64,000 bases of DNA, taken from the NCBI RefSeq assembly GCF_000220395.1, contig NW_004085885.1, positions 124,001 through 188,000 of the forward strand, read 5' to 3'. A program made the position numbers and the translations under genes. The notes under the pieces are model-generated. The model made no database searches, was not told where the DNA came from, and saw nothing but the letters and a program-made list of their open reading frames with translations. Origin of the DNA: Ichthyophthirius multifiliis (taxonomy: Eukaryota; Ciliophora; Oligohymenophorea; Hymenostomatida). Numbering within the stretch: position 1 is the stretch's first letter; the number at the start of each line of letters is the position of its first letter. Of this stretch, positions 35,406 through 48,581 are shown in pieces.

Positions 35406-37964
35406 TCACATAACTTATAAATAATTGCAATAAATGATAATCAAAGGTCCTAATTCTTCTGCAATATCTGCATTTAAACAATTGAATATTTTTGTTAAAG
35501 ATTATAGCATTTTTATATTACTAGAATCCTTTTCAATTTAATTTTAAACGACTTTAAGTTAAGAAATGCATTCTTATAAATTTTATTGACCAATTTATTC
35601 TTCAATGATAATTTTTAAAGAATCGATTTAACTTTCCTTAATATATTCGTTTTATTTATTATCTTATTTAATTTCACTTATTTTATTGTTTTCTTCAATT
35701 TCTAAATTATCGTCTTCTCTATCTGATAGATTTTCGTATTTTTTGTTTATTTCATCAACTGATTTATCTAACTCCTTTTTATGTTTATCTTTTTTCGCAT
35801 TATTATTATTATTATTTATATTATTATTATTCTAGTTTTCATCTTTGTTATCTTTAAATAAATCATTATGAGATGAAGAATCTTAAGAATTTTCTAAAGA
35901 TTAAACTTCTTGAACAATCATTTCCAAAAAATCGTTATTTAAAGGCAAATTAATTTATTCTTCGCTTTCTTTTAAATCAATTAAATCTGAAAGAGAACTA
36001 TCTTATGAAGATTATTATTTATCAGCAATATTGTATCTAGAGTTTTATTTTTTAATTCCCTTTTAAGATTATGTAGGTTAAAATAAATCCAATTAATTTT
36101 ATTATTCTTCTGTTTTATTTTAAGAATAAGGTTTAATATTATTGTAAAATTCTACTTTAATATCTTATTGATTTTATTGTTTTTATTTTTTTTCTTTAAT
36201 ATCATTGTACATTTGAATTCTTTCGTCATTTATTTTTTGAAGTCTTTTTAAACGATCTTCTTAACTGCTTTATTTTTATTAATTATTAAAATTATTTTTT
36301 TTAGAGTCTTTTAATTCTTTTTTACTATTCATGTTATCACTTTTTTCTTATTTTTAAATTTATAAATCTTTTCTTTCTTATAATTTTTTTTATTATAAAT
36401 TATTATTTATATCAATTTATTCTTGGATTTTCTTCTCTTATTTTAACATATTTTAAAGCTTTATCTCTATATTATCGCCTGCAGGTTTTGGTTTCATAAA
36501 TACAGGTTCAGATACTTCCCTTTTGTTTAATTTAAATGGATTATTATTATTGTTATTATTATTTATATAATCTTATTGTAAACTAGGACTTGGCTTAATC
36601 TATTCACTTGGTTTAATTTACTTATTGTCAGCAAACAATTATTTTTATTAATTTAAAAGTTATCTAGGTTTTTACTATTATTATTATTATAACATGTATT
36701 ATTGATTATCCATATATTAATATTAGTCACTTTATTTTTTTAAAGGAATTTATTGTTATTATTATTAAATTTTATCAACTTTTTATTATTATTAATTATT
36801 TAAAATATTATTATATTTTATATCCTAAACCTAATAAGCTGGAGAAGGAGTTATAATGTTTTTATTGATAGGTAATTAATAGGGATATTATTAATTGTTT
36901 TGCTAACCTATATAATTATTAAATTACCCATTATTATTATTATTTTAAGTTAATTATTAATTTTAATTAGAACCATATTTTTACTATTATTACTTTAAAA
37001 TAGGATTTTATGGGTAATCTACATTTGAATTATTACTTACAAAATTTTATTTATGCAAAATAGTATGCGAAAATTCTTAAATTCGAATACTTTCGCTTAA
37101 AAATCTTCTAATTCTATTATTAACTATTGGCATTTTCAAAATTTAATGCACATTTGGTCTTTTACAAGAATCTATACTTAATAAACTATTAACTAAACTA
37201 TTCATTTCTTTTGAATAAACAGAAGGTATTTGATTAAATTATCCTCTGACAATTTTAAGTGCTAACTAATGTATACTTACTCCATCAAAAGGAGGTTTTT
37301 AAGCACATAATTCATATAATATTATACCTATTTTATTTTATTTAAAATAAATATATATATTTTTACCTAAAGACCATATATCAGTTTTAAATGAATAAGA
37401 TTTAGATTCTATAATTTCAGGAGAAAGATAATAGGGTGTTCCTACCATAGTTTTGCAATGATCACGTGTATGATTGAGTACTTTTGCAATTCCAAAGTCT
37501 CCTATTTTGAGAAAATTATCTTTCATAAGAAAAATATTTTAGGTTTTTAAATCTCTATGTATAATTTTTCGATCATGTATGTGCTTCAAAGACAAACATA
37601 TTTACGTAAACCAATCCAATATTTAATTTTCTGGAATATATTTACCTTTGTATTCTTTTATTTTATTTGATAAGTCACCTCCATCACAATAATCCATTAC
37701 TATACATAATTGTCCTTTTTTTGTTTTATATACTTCCCTAAAACGAACGATATTTGGGTGTTTTAAGGCTTCTAATATTCTTGCTTCTCTTAATGTTTCT
37801 TTCTTTTCCTCTTCTGTCATATTTTTCATTTCCATTTTTTTTATTACACAATAGCTACCATCACTTTTACACTATACAAGAAAGGCCTTGCCGAATGCTC
37901 CTTCTCCTAAAAGCTTTATTTGTGTATAATATTCGTAATCTTATTATTGGTTACTTTAAGCCAT
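35406..37964 (-). CDS. NEK-family serine/threonine kinase
   Basis: NIMA-related kinase; ciliate NEKs are linked to cilium length, basal bodies and mitosis. Removing one 39-bp intron (37328-37366) leaves 840 codons. The kinase domain occupies about residues 10-265 with all motifs intact: LLGEGAFGKAFLV (glycine loop), CVIKKMEM (Lys), HPNIVRFREVY, HRDLKTQNIFL, KIGDFGIAKVL, VGTPYYLSPE, SYSFKTDIWSLG and KRPNVHQIL. The NEK hallmarks CDGGDLSNKI and ESKSYSFKTDIW are present. The long tail is Asn/Gln/Pro-rich (NNNNNNPFKL; KREVSEPVFMKPKP). It then has coiled-coil and acidic segments and a final hydrophobic end (FNCLNADIAEELGPLI). It is expected to be catalytically active, in contrast to the pseudokinase next door. 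Confidence 0.94.
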
Positions 37965-38581
37965 ATAATAATATAGTTTTTAATTTTATATATTTTAATT
38001 TTTTTAAAAAAATATAATTATATTAATGAATAATTATAAAAGAAAATGCTTTGAATTATGTAAATATATTAATTTTTTAATATTCGTATGTTAAAAAATA
38101 ATTATATTTTTTAAAAATAACAAAATTATATTTTTCAAGAAATATATATATAAATTTTTTTATATATTATAAAACTTAAGATAAATGAAATATTAATGAA
38201 TATGTCATGAACAATAAAACTATTAAATTATTTTATATATTTAAATAATTAAATATATATTAATATTTCGAATTATATAAAAAAATAAAAATTAAAAATA
38301 TAAATAATACAAATAAATAATTCATAATAATAATAAAATATTTATTGATTTAAAAAATAATTAAATAAATTAAGAAATATTAACATAATAAAATAAATAA
38401 TAAAAAAATTAAATATATAAATAATAATTTAATAAATGTATATATATATATATATATATATATATTTTTAATTAAATATATTTATATTTTTTTTTATTTA
38501 TAAATAATTAATCAAAAATAATTATTATAATAGATTACTATATTTATTTATTTTTTTTTCTTAATATAATAATATATTAAA
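37965..38581. other. Intergenic A/T-rich
   Basis: Includes a TA run at about 38440-38464. It should contain the NEK promoter (right of 37964) and the 3' end of the next gene. No motif recognised. Confidence 0.4.
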
Positions 38582-40817
38582 TCATTCTTTTTATTTTTAC
38601 ACTTTTTTTATTTTCATCTATTTTAATTAGAGTTAAATATTTTTATTAATATTAAAAAATACTTTTTTATCTTAATTATCTTCTTTTTTCATTTCTTCCC
38701 TTATTTCTGTTATATATTAATGTTCATCATTTTCATTAAATTTTACTTTATAAATTTTAAAATTATAATTATTTAATATATAATATTATATATACATATA
38801 TATGTTTAAACCTTAATCTACATCTTATTAAGAATTTGATTTATCTGAATTTTGGCATTTATCATTTTTCATAAAATGTTTTTAAGGTTATATTCTAGTG
38901 TTCTTTAATATAAACTATTTATTTTAAGTTTCTTAATCTAAATTATTAGCATATTAATCTTCTAATGTTTCATTTGATTATTCTTTATCAAAATTATCTA
39001 ACTCAGCATTAATTTAAGTACAAATATGTTTGAATAATTAATTAATATTATCTTTATTAAATTTAATATTATTATCTTGATTTTAATCATTTTTTCCGTA
39101 ATTTTAAATTTTATTAAATTTTATCATAATTTATGTAGACCATTAATATAATTTTTATTTCATTAAATCACATTTTTCTTATTTCTCTGTATAATTTTCA
39201 AGCTTTTTTTAAAGCTTTTTTTGCAAATAATTATATATAAAATATAAACAAATAAATATTAATTAAAATTTAAATATATAACTTCTTCTTATTTCAAATC
39301 ATTTGGTTTTATTTTCTTTTACTAACTTTCTAATGTAGATAATTCACTTTTTAAATTTAACAAATATGTTTTTAGTTTTTCATTTTATAATTTAAAGTCT
39401 TAAATTTTAGATTCACTTTAAGATATTTTGGATAATAATTCGCCGTAAGTTTATTCTTTTGATAAAAACTTTTATAATATTTACTCACTTACTTAAATTC
39501 CTGTTTATTATTTTATATTTTTGAATGCATTTTCAACTTTTTCGAATTTTTTCATTTCTATTTAAATTTTATCTTTTAAAAGCCTGTTTAAAAATTTATG
39601 AATAAATATTAATTTTCTCCAACTTATCTTTAATATATATATTTTATTTTATTTATTTATTCATACAATATATATAAATATTATTACTTATTAATTGTCT
39701 TTTGCATATATTTCATTTTCTGCGATTTTTATTTATTTTACTAATCTTACTTCTCTTTTTTTATATATTAAAAAAAAAATATATATAATTTAAGAAATAA
39801 AAAAAATATACTTCTAAAACTTTTTTTTTATTTTTCTTGTAATTAAAGGCTTATATCTAAAAGTTAATTTTATCTTTATTAATTTTTTATTTAACATTCT
39901 AAGTTATTTATATATATTTTTATTTTTTATTAAAAAAAAAGGTTTATTATATTTCAAATAAAAAATACTATAATTATTTTTTCTCTAATATTTTATGCTT
40001 TTTCACTAAAAGAAGATGTTTATATTTAATTCAATTCTGCGCTATTAAGTTATGTTATTAATTATTAAATTTAAAGCTTATATTGATTTATTTTATTTTA
40101 ATAAAAAATTAAATCATTATTATATCTATTTTTTTGATATATATATCCTTTTTTTTATTAAATATATGTTTCCGTAATTAGTTTTTAATTTTCTCTTTCT
40201 TCAATCATTAACTTTTCTTCCTATAAAAGTATAATATATATATATCATATTATGAATCTACTTCCTTAATATTATTTGCTAATTATTTATATTTTTCTTC
40301 CTCTTCCTTTAATTTAAAATTTTCTTCTTAAGCGCGTTTTAATTCTATTTCCTTTCTATAGGCATTAATTTTAATTTAATCAAATTATTTTCGTAATTAT
40401 TTTAAATTATTATGTGTTTCTGAATAGAAATTCTTTTTTATAATAAACAATATAATTTGATTGATTTTTTTTAAATATATATATTTGAAACATCTTCTCT
40501 CTTTTTATTTAAAGAAGGTAAAAATACTAATTCAGATTATTTTCCAAGAATTTAATTCACATCATTGTTTCTGATTATTTTTAAAAATATTAATAAAACG
40601 ATATAATGATTTCTACTTTATTCCTTTTTATATTAAAGATAAAATTTGCTATTTATTAGAATGATAAGATTCAATTTCGTAAAATTTTGAACCAGTTTAT
40701 TATTATTAAAATGAGTTTTTTTCAAAAAGAGAATTATTTAATTTTATAAAGTTCTTAATAAATTTATATATTTTTTAAAAAAGTTAAAATTTATTATTCT
40801 TTTTATACGTCTTTCAT
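38582..40817 (-). CDS. Outer-dynein-arm docking-type coiled-coil protein (CCDC63/CCDC114/ODA1-like)
   Basis: Mostly coiled coil. The best landmark is EKVENAFKNIKQQTGIQVSE followed by QILQKFLSKEQTYGELLSKI. This matches the CCDC114/ODA1 pattern in which a helix with 'FxxIKxxTG' is followed by 'xxxxKFLxQExT'. These proteins anchor outer dynein arms on axonemal doublets. Other helices: NLKQLRKQFDQIKINAYRKE, IELKRAQEENFKLKEEEEKY, EKLMIEERENQKLI, REVRLVKQIKIAENEIYAK. At least three introns with GT-AG ends are needed, one with donor GTTTAAAC near the 3' end. The 5' part (MKDVQKEQQILTFLKN, FYEIESYHSNKQQIL) needs one or two base shifts and might be a separate small gene ending near 40585. It ends ...KVQKQKE before TGA. 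Confidence 0.55.
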
Positions 40818-41759
40818 ATTATTTTATTAATAAATGCAAATTTTAATAATTTTTAAATTTAGTTAATATTATTATTATTATTATTTACAATTCAAAAAAA
40901 ATAAAAGTAATTTTTTTAAAAAAATGATTTATTTGTTTACTTTTTTAATTAACTTTTTAAAATTAATTATATATTATTAATAATAAATCTAAGTATATTG
41001 ACATTAGCTAATACAATAAATATTTATTTTAAAACTAAATAAGAACAGCTAAAACATAGAAATTTCAATCTTATATTTAAAAATTTAATTCGAATATTTT
41101 TTTAATGTATATTGAATCAAATATAATATAAATTAAATAATTAAGTTTATATATTTTAATTGTTTTATATTTATAATAATATTATTTATAAAAATATTAA
41201 TAATAAATATTTTAGAAAATATTAATGTATATAGAATTAAATAATTCTTTTTATATTTTAAAATTAAATCTTTAAAAATAAATAAAAAAATATATAATTA
41301 ATATTTTAAAACCTACATGTATCCATTAAATGGCTAAATATATTCTTAAAATACAAAATAATATTATTTATTAGAATATATACTTTTAACTATATATTTA
41401 ACAATATAAAATTAAATAAAAAGCTTTATTAATTTAAAAATATATATTTTCAATAGAAGAAAAAAATAAGTAAATTTTATATTAATATTATAATAATTTA
41501 TTTTTTATAATTAATTAATTGAATAAAACTGATTATAATATTTTAATTATATAAAATTTTTTATTTATTTTTTATATTTTATACTTTCTATTTTATTTAA
41601 ATTCAAACAAAGAAAAAAAATTTCCTTTAATTATCTTAAATAATAAAACAAATATATTTATTAATATATATATAAATTAATATGTTTTGTTTAAAAAATA
41701 ATATAATAATACTAGGTATATACGAAAAAAAAAAAAAAAAAAACTAATAAAAAAAAAAA
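40818..41759. other. Intergenic between divergent ciliary-type genes
   Basis: Very A/T-rich region of about 940 bp shared by the docking-type gene (-) and the kinesin gene (+). It ends with a run of 18-20 A at about 41724-41742 directly before the kinesin start. No motif recognised. Confidence 0.45.
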
Positions 41760-44700
41760 ATGAGTGTAATAGTTGCTGTTCGTGTTCGTCCATTTAATTA
41801 AAGAGAATTAGATTTGAATTCAAAATTGTGTATAGAAATGGATGGTCCAAAAACAACATTATAATGTTTAGAAGACCATAAAAAAAATAAAGATTTTTCA
41901 TTTGACTATTCATTTTGGAGTCATGATGGTTTCATATTAAATGATGATGGTTTAGTAAAATTAAACAAAAAATCCATAAAAAAAAATAATAATAATAATT
42001 AGGCAATAGCAGAAAACTAAAAATACGCCGATTAACGTCATGTATATAATACTGTAGGAAAATAAATATTAGACAATGCATGGTAAGGATATCATTGCTG
42101 TTTATTTGCATATGGCCAAACAGGAGCAGGTAAGAGTTATTCTATGGTAGGATATGGAGCCAATAGAGGAATAGTACCAATCGCATGTGAAGAAATATTT
42201 AACCGAATAGCAGATAATAACAACCCGCATTTAGAATTCGAAGTAAACTGTTCTATGTTAGAAATATACAACGAGAATGTCTAAGATTTACTTATTTAAG
42301 TGACAAAAAGACCCCATGGTGGTTTAAAAATAAGACAAAATCAATCAGTAGGTTTTTACGTAGATGGATTAACTAAACATCCAGTTGAAAGTTACAAAAG
42401 TATAGAAAAAATAATGGAAGTTGGTACATAAAATAGGACTGTAGCTTCCACTTAAATGAACGCATGCTCATCAAGGGCACATACAATTATTATTATTTAA
42501 TTTAAATAAATTGAAATCAGAGATACTAGAAAATTCGAAAAATTATCAGTTATTAATTTAGTGGATTTAGCTGGATCAGAAAAAGTGGGAAAAACAGGAG
42601 CTGAAGGTGCGCGTTTAAAAGAAGGTATTTTTTTTAATAAAAAATTATATCTGTTTATATATATATATATATTTTTATTATTATTTAGCATCTAATATTA
42701 ATTAGTCATTAACTACTTTAGGAAAAGTTATTTAAACTTTAGCTGAAAAAGAAATGGGAAAAGCAAAAGGCGCAGTTGTACCTTATAGAGAAAGTAGTCT
42801 TACGAAAATATTATGCAATGCTTTGGGTGGAAATTCTAAAACTTTGATGATTTGTGCGGTTTCACCTTCCAATGATAATTATGATGAAACTTTATCAACT
42901 TTAAGATATGCAGATTAGGCTAAAAAAATAAAAAATAGAGCTACTGTAAATGAAAGTGCAACTGATAAATTAATAAGAGAATTAACTCAAGAAAATGAAA
43001 AGTTGAAAATTTTCATGTAGAAATTTTAAGAATAATTTGGTTTTGATTTAGGTAATATGGATATTAAAAATATAGAAAAATTAGATCCTAAGAAATATAA
43101 TATAGAAGAATTTAAAGAAAAAAAAGAAGAAATTGAAGCCAATGAGCATTTATTAGAAGACACAACAAAAACAAAAGAATAACGTATAATAGAAAATAAA
43201 TAAGTAAAAACAAAAAAAATAGACAATATATATATTAAATAAATAAAAATATAAGTAAAATGAGGAAGTACATAAATTAGATAAATCAAAGCCTTATTTA
43301 GCAAATATACATGAAGATCCATAATTACATAACAAAGTATAAATAACACTAGCAAGGGAAGTTACTATAGTCGGAAGTAAATACGCTGAACCCAAAGCTG
43401 ATATAATAGTCGGACTTACAAAATAAAATATAGCTAACATATATTACATAGAAAATGAAGATGAAGAAACCGGCGAATATATAGATAAATAAATTTTCAT
43501 AGAACCCTATAATATGGATGGATAAGAACACGAAAGTTATATTTTATTAAATGGATATCCAGTAAAAGAAAGAATTGAATTATTTAATTTAGATCGAGTA
43601 ATTTTTAGTACAATATCAATGTTTATATGCGTATTTGAAGGCAAAAAAAGCCGAGACGAAAACTTAAAAATTGAATAAATAGATTACGAGTTTGTCTGAG
43701 AGGAGATTTAAAGTTATATGGAAATGTAGAATAAATTACGTTTGCAAGAAATAGAGGAGAAAATGCACAATTGGAGTTAATTAATATTTAAAAAAGAGCA
43801 GAATAATAGAAAATTTGGGAAGAGTAAAAATAATAATTAGAAGATAAAATTAAGCTTTTATAATAAAATAACTTTAATTCGAATTCTTTAAATAATAATT
43901 CGCCTATGAAGGTTAGTACTTCTACCCAATAATAAAATGCCGTTGTTAAAAATAAATTCAAAGATAAAAATTATCTAGAACATAAATTATAGAAATTTCT
44001 TCCAAAAGTACTAGAAATTAATCTTATTGCAAAAGAACTTAAACGAAATATTTCCTTATAAGCTAAAATTGCATCAGATATTGATAATCAAACAAGCTCT
44101 TTAGAATCTTAAACTTCTAAAATATAAATTTAAGTTGATAATAGAGAATTAGGTTAAGTCTATATTTGGGATTAACCCAAGTTTAATGAAAGATATTACT
44201 TAATTAAAGATTTGCTAGAAAAATATTTCGAAACAAACGAGCTTCCAGCCTTAAATTCATAAAACGACCCCTTTTATGATCCTCCAGAAGCACATATTAT
44301 TGGAAGTGGTTATTTCAAGCTTTTATATTTAGCTTATTTTATGGATTCTTAAATTGATTTATCTTTAGTCGGGGAAAGTAATTATATATAGAAATTAAAA
44401 ATATAAATAAAAAAAAGATGGATAATGTGGTACTTTAAGTGTAAGTTTAATTCCTTGTAATGAAACAGGAGATAAGAATTTAGCTGAAGAAATGGAAAAT
44501 GAGAATTCAGAAAATATAATAGAAGAACCAGGATAATTATTAGGAAAATAATTATATTTTAAAATAGTTATCTCTAAGGCTTAATTACCAGAACTTTTTT
44601 GTAGGGATACATATGTAGAATATACACTTATGAATTAATAGGGAAAAATGGAAACTTATTAAACTCAAAAAATAATAGGAAAAAATTCTAAACCAAATTA

Positions 44701-45076
44701 TAATTATTCAAAAATACATTCATATAGTTATGTAACAGAAGAACATTTATATTATTTATAAGAAAGGAATCTAGTTTTTAAAGTTCTAGGATTAGAAGAA
44801 ATAAAAGGAGAAGTAATTTATTTTATTTATAAAAAATATATATATAAAAAAGAAATTAATATAAACTTAAATTCCTGTTGAGGAGGAAATAGAATTCGCT
44901 AATGTAAAAAATTATCATAAAATATAATAATAATAACAATAACAATATTAACAATAATAAATATAATAATAACAATAATAGCAATAAAAACAATAATAAT
45001 TACAATAACAATAACAATAACAATAACAATAACAATATCAATAATAATAAAATTAATAATAAAATTAATAACAAAT

Positions 45077-45136
<60 letters not shown>

Positions 45137-45227
45137 TCTTAATTAAGAATTAAATAATTAAAAAAAGAATGCTTTATTATAATAAACTCAAAAACCATAA
45201 AATAAAGAAGATTGTAACATTTTTTGA
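41760..45227 (+). CDS. Kinesin-3 (KIF1/Unc104-type) motor with FHA domain and C-terminal polyGln
   Basis: Plus-end microtubule motor; kinesin-3s carry vesicles and act in cilia. [17 protein letters not shown] begins the motor. P-loop [14 protein letters not shown], switch [10 protein letters not shown], and switch [15 protein letters not shown] are all intact. The neck has [15 protein letters not shown]. An FHA domain follows ([32 protein letters not shown]), then coiled coil and a KIF1-type C2-like segment ([31 protein letters not shown]). The end is polyGln and LNQELNNQKKNALLQQT..EDCNIF. Introns: 42625-42688, 43204-43264, 44378-44417, 44813-44882. An in-frame TGA sits at 43697-43699 right after the FHA domain (DYEFV*EEIQ), and a one-base shift follows near 43760. 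Unless these are errors, the protein would stop after the FHA domain. Confidence 0.9.
44925..45134 (+). repeat. Polyglutamine-coding trinucleotide tract
   Basis: About 70 codons, roughly 60 of them Gln, written mostly as TAA with some CAA and one TAG. It ends in a pure (TAA)n run of about 16 units. The frame is fixed by the flanking protein sequence ([10 protein letters not shown] before, LNQELNNQKK after). Read in the other frames it would be Asn or Ile, so any indel in the region would change the homopolymer type. Confidence 0.85.
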
Positions 45228-45520
45228 ATATAATATCTTTTTGCTTAAGTGAAAATATTTTATTTTGTTTTAAACTTTTAAAATATTATAAAACCTAGAT
45301 ATAAATGCAAATTATATATTATAAAAAGCATATATAAAATATTTAATATTTATTCAATTCATAAACTTTTTTTTTTAATATTATACAAAAAAAAATTACA
45401 TATAAAAATTCAAAAACAATTTTTTTTTTAATCGAAAATATATTTTTATATATTTAATATAGTATAAATTTATATATTAATTTATTATTTATATATTTAG
45501 AATTTGTACATTACAATGAA
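45228..45520. other. Convergent 3' flanks
   Basis: Short A/T-rich gap between the kinesin stop (+) and the stop of the next gene (-). Presumably holds both polyadenylation signals; none is distinctive. Confidence 0.4.
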
Positions 45521-45710
45521 TCATATTTATGCTGCAAAATAATAATTCTCGTTAAAACTTTCTACTTAATAATGATTTTTAAAAATAACAATATTTAACT
45601 TTTTATAAATTTAAATATTTTTATCATCTAAAAAATTTATTTTTTAATATCCTTTTTAAATTTTTTGAAAAATATCAATTATCTATTTAATTAAATAATA
45701 ATAAATTTAA

Positions 45711-45760
<50 letters not shown>

Positions 45761-46952
45761 AATATATATATATTTTAAAAAATACAGGTTTCATTTTTTG
45801 ACCTTTTATTTATAAAAATTATTTAGACTTTTCTTTTTTTTAATCTTCGACTATATTCTAAGCAGTTTTATATAAAATAGGTAAATTAAACATATTAATA
45901 TTGAGATATTTATTCAATATATTTTTAAAAAATTCATATTCTCTTTGTCCTTTCATATTTTATTTCAAATTTTCTCTTTTTACGCATTTTTTCTTTTCAT
46001 TTTAAAGATATTTTTAGAGTATTTTTTCCCTTCCGATTTCCCATAAATTAACCGCACATTCTTTAATTTCTACCCCTTCTTACATTTAATAACTTTTCCT
46101 TCTATTCTATTCTATTTATGCGAAAGAATCTTTAATTTTGCTATTAAAAAAATTTATAAAAAAAACAAACTCTTTATTATGGCTATATAAATTAAGCATA
46201 AAATCTCTCCCTTTATCTAAAATTTCATACAACAAACTGTAACATCTTAATTCAGGATCTATATCTTCATAAAACTTCCCATTTATTTATAATTAGAATT
46301 TCGGTATATCAGGCTCTATTTTTAATGTTTCATTATTTATTTTGTAATTATATATATCCTAAGGGTTTAAGTTTTATTAAGGATTCATTATTTTTTTTGC
46401 TAATTCTAGTGATTTTCTTGTATTATACTGATTATGTGTCTGTTTTCGGCTAAAAAATTGACGCAAATCTTCATTTTCTTATAGCTATTGTTCGTTTTGG
46501 ACAATTTATAATTCTGAAATTCGCTTCGCTATAACGTCCTTGGTTCTTCTTCGCTTTTTTATTTCAAATTTTTCACTTTCTTCATTTATTTATATTGATT
46601 AATGGTTATTATTGAGAAGTTCTTATATATTTGTTTTCTATTCTTGTGGTTCTTCTTTTTATACTTATTTAATTATACTTAAATTTTATTTTGTATTATT
46701 TATTTCTTATATTTTTATGCTTTATTGTTGTTTTTGTTATTATTATTGTGTTTCTGGCTAATATTATTGTTTTATATTTTATTCTTGAATTTGATTTTTT
46801 TCAATACATTTTAATTTATTTTCGATTTAAATATTATTGTTTTAACTTTCTTCTTCATTCAAAAAATTTTCTTAATCTTGCTTTTTATGTTTACGTTATT
46901 TTTTTTTTATTATGAATAAAATATTTTGTTGCTAATCTTAATTAAAAAACAT
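45521..46952 (-). CDS. Hypothetical protein, 442 aa, one intron
   Basis: Starts MFFNQDQQQNILF. One 103-bp intron (45683-45785, containing TA runs) leaves exactly 443 codons. The first ~150 residues are Gln/Asn/Glu-rich and disordered (QPETQQQQQKQQQSIKIQ). The rest is mixed helical: EKFEIKKRRRTKDVIAKRIS, LRQFFSRKQTHNQYNTRKS, then a better-conserved-looking part, DPELRCYSLLYEILDKGRDF, NSKIKDSFAQIEQNRR, ECAVNLWEIGREKILQKYLQ. It ends ESFNENYYFAAQI. No family is recognised. Coding quality and exact intron phase make it a firm gene. Confidence 0.75.
45716..45775. repeat. TA microsatellite inside the intron
   Basis: TA runs interrupted twice by single extra A bases, filling most of the 45683-45785 intron. 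Confidence 0.9.
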
Positions 46953-47673
46953 TTTATTAATTTTTTTTTTTATATTATTATATTTAATGCAAAATTATAT
47001 AAATATATATATATATATATATTTTACTGAAAATTATATTTTTTATGAATATTTTATAAATTTGTTATATATACAATACTATATTTTATTTAAATTTTTT
47101 TTTTTTATTTTAAAGAATATAAAGCAAAAAATTGAATTTAAATTTAATTTATTTTTTTAAATAAATATTAGTCTTTATTTTTATTTAAAAAAAGACATAA
47201 TTAATTTTAAATTTAGTGAATAAATCATAATATTATATTAAACTTTAAGCTCAAAATTAATAAATATTAAAATATGCAAGTTTTAAAAAAAATTAAAAAA
47301 ATAATAATGATATTTTACTTTTTAAATTAATTTTTTTTTTTCTGTAATTTTTTTAAAAAACATATTTTGCATAAAAAAAGGTAAGAAAAAAATGGATTAT
47401 GGTTTATTCTTTTATTAATTAAGTTTTTTAAAATAAATTACAGAAACATTAAAAAAAACTTTGCTAACACACAATATATAATATTACTTATTTTTTTTTT
47501 AAAAAAAAAAGCCAAAATCCATTTTTTTAGACTTTTATTTTTGCATATTACGTTTTTTAAAAAAATTATAGAAAAAAAAATATAAAAAGTTATATATTTA
47601 ATGAAAATATATAATTGAGTTACAAATTATCAAAAAAAATAAAAAATAATATATATTAATAAAAAAGATAAAA
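46953..47673. other. Intergenic A/T-rich
   Basis: T and A homopolymers and a TA run at about 47002-47022. No gene supported. Confidence 0.45.
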
Positions 47674-48581
47674 TCAAATATAGTTTTTAAATTAAATTTT
47701 AATATTTTTTATATTATTTGTATATTCACTAATTGTTTTAGGACTATTCATTGTATTTGTCGAAGTTTAATTAATATTACCAGAACTACTAACAGTAATA
47801 TTTTTACATTATATACTTAATGAGTCTCTTTTATCAATACCTAATTTTTAGACTGAATAATTATAAACGACAGGAGTATTATAAGTATTATTTCTACTTC
47901 TTGTTGTTTCTGATTTAGGGTTCAATTCTTTCACTGAATCAATATTTTTATACTGTTTAGGAGTATATGAAGTACTTTTTTATCTTGTAGAAGTGTCTTT
48001 ATGAATTAAATTTTATTATTATTAAAAGTTGTTTCTATTTGTTTTTTTTATAGATTAATTTTATTTTTCCTATTCTTCTCCTTAATATTATTCTGTTAAA
48101 AGTAAATTTAATTCATTATTCTATTAATAGTTTGCTTAAATCAATTTATTTTTTAATTCTTTTTTTTTATTAATATGTTAATTTAATTTTTTTTATAACA
48201 ATTGTTTTTGATTATAAATAGAATAAGTAAATAAAAAAATAATAAACCTTGTATTTTTTTATATAACAAAAGTTCTTTTTATTGGTATTATTAACAATTA
48301 AAACAAAAATTATCATTAAAAGATTTAATTTTATAACTTTCTTTAATTTCATAAAAAAATTAATTTAATTTTTAATTATTGTTTTATTTGTTTCCTTGTT
48401 ATTATTCTAATTATCTTATTAAATTTAATTAGAAAATTAGTTATGATGATAATTTTTAAAGCATTAAAAAATAACTTTTTAGCATATTTTATATATCTTC
48501 TAGTCTGATTTAATTTAGGTTTGGCATTTATGCATTTTAAATAGAATACAATTAATCTAAATATTATTAACTTATTTCCAT
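47674..48581 (-). CDS. Hypothetical Ser/Thr/Asn-rich protein, 272 aa
   Basis: Starts MEISQQYLDQLYSIQNAQ. One 89-bp intron (48159-48247, donor GTTTAT) leaves exactly 273 codons. The N-terminal half is helical with coiled-coil potential (IRLEDIQNMLKSYFLML, LIFQLNLIRQLEQQQ) and one FCFNCQQYQ pair of cysteines. After the intron, LKNKLIQANYQQNNELNLL continues the coil. The C-terminal ~140 residues are disordered and rich in Ser, Thr and Asn (KDTSTRQKSTSYTPKQYKN; NPKSETTRSRNNTYNTPVV; SSSGNINQTSTNTMNSPKT), with many potential SP/TP phosphorylation sites. No family is recognised. Confidence 0.75.

Noticed and set aside
43026-43531. Two minus-strand ORFs of 109 and 60 aa
   Set aside because: Both are antisense to the kinesin-3 neck and FHA region.
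46691-46915. Plus-strand 74-aa hydrophobic ORF
   Set aside because: Antisense to the Gln-rich N-terminus of the 45521-46952 minus-strand gene.
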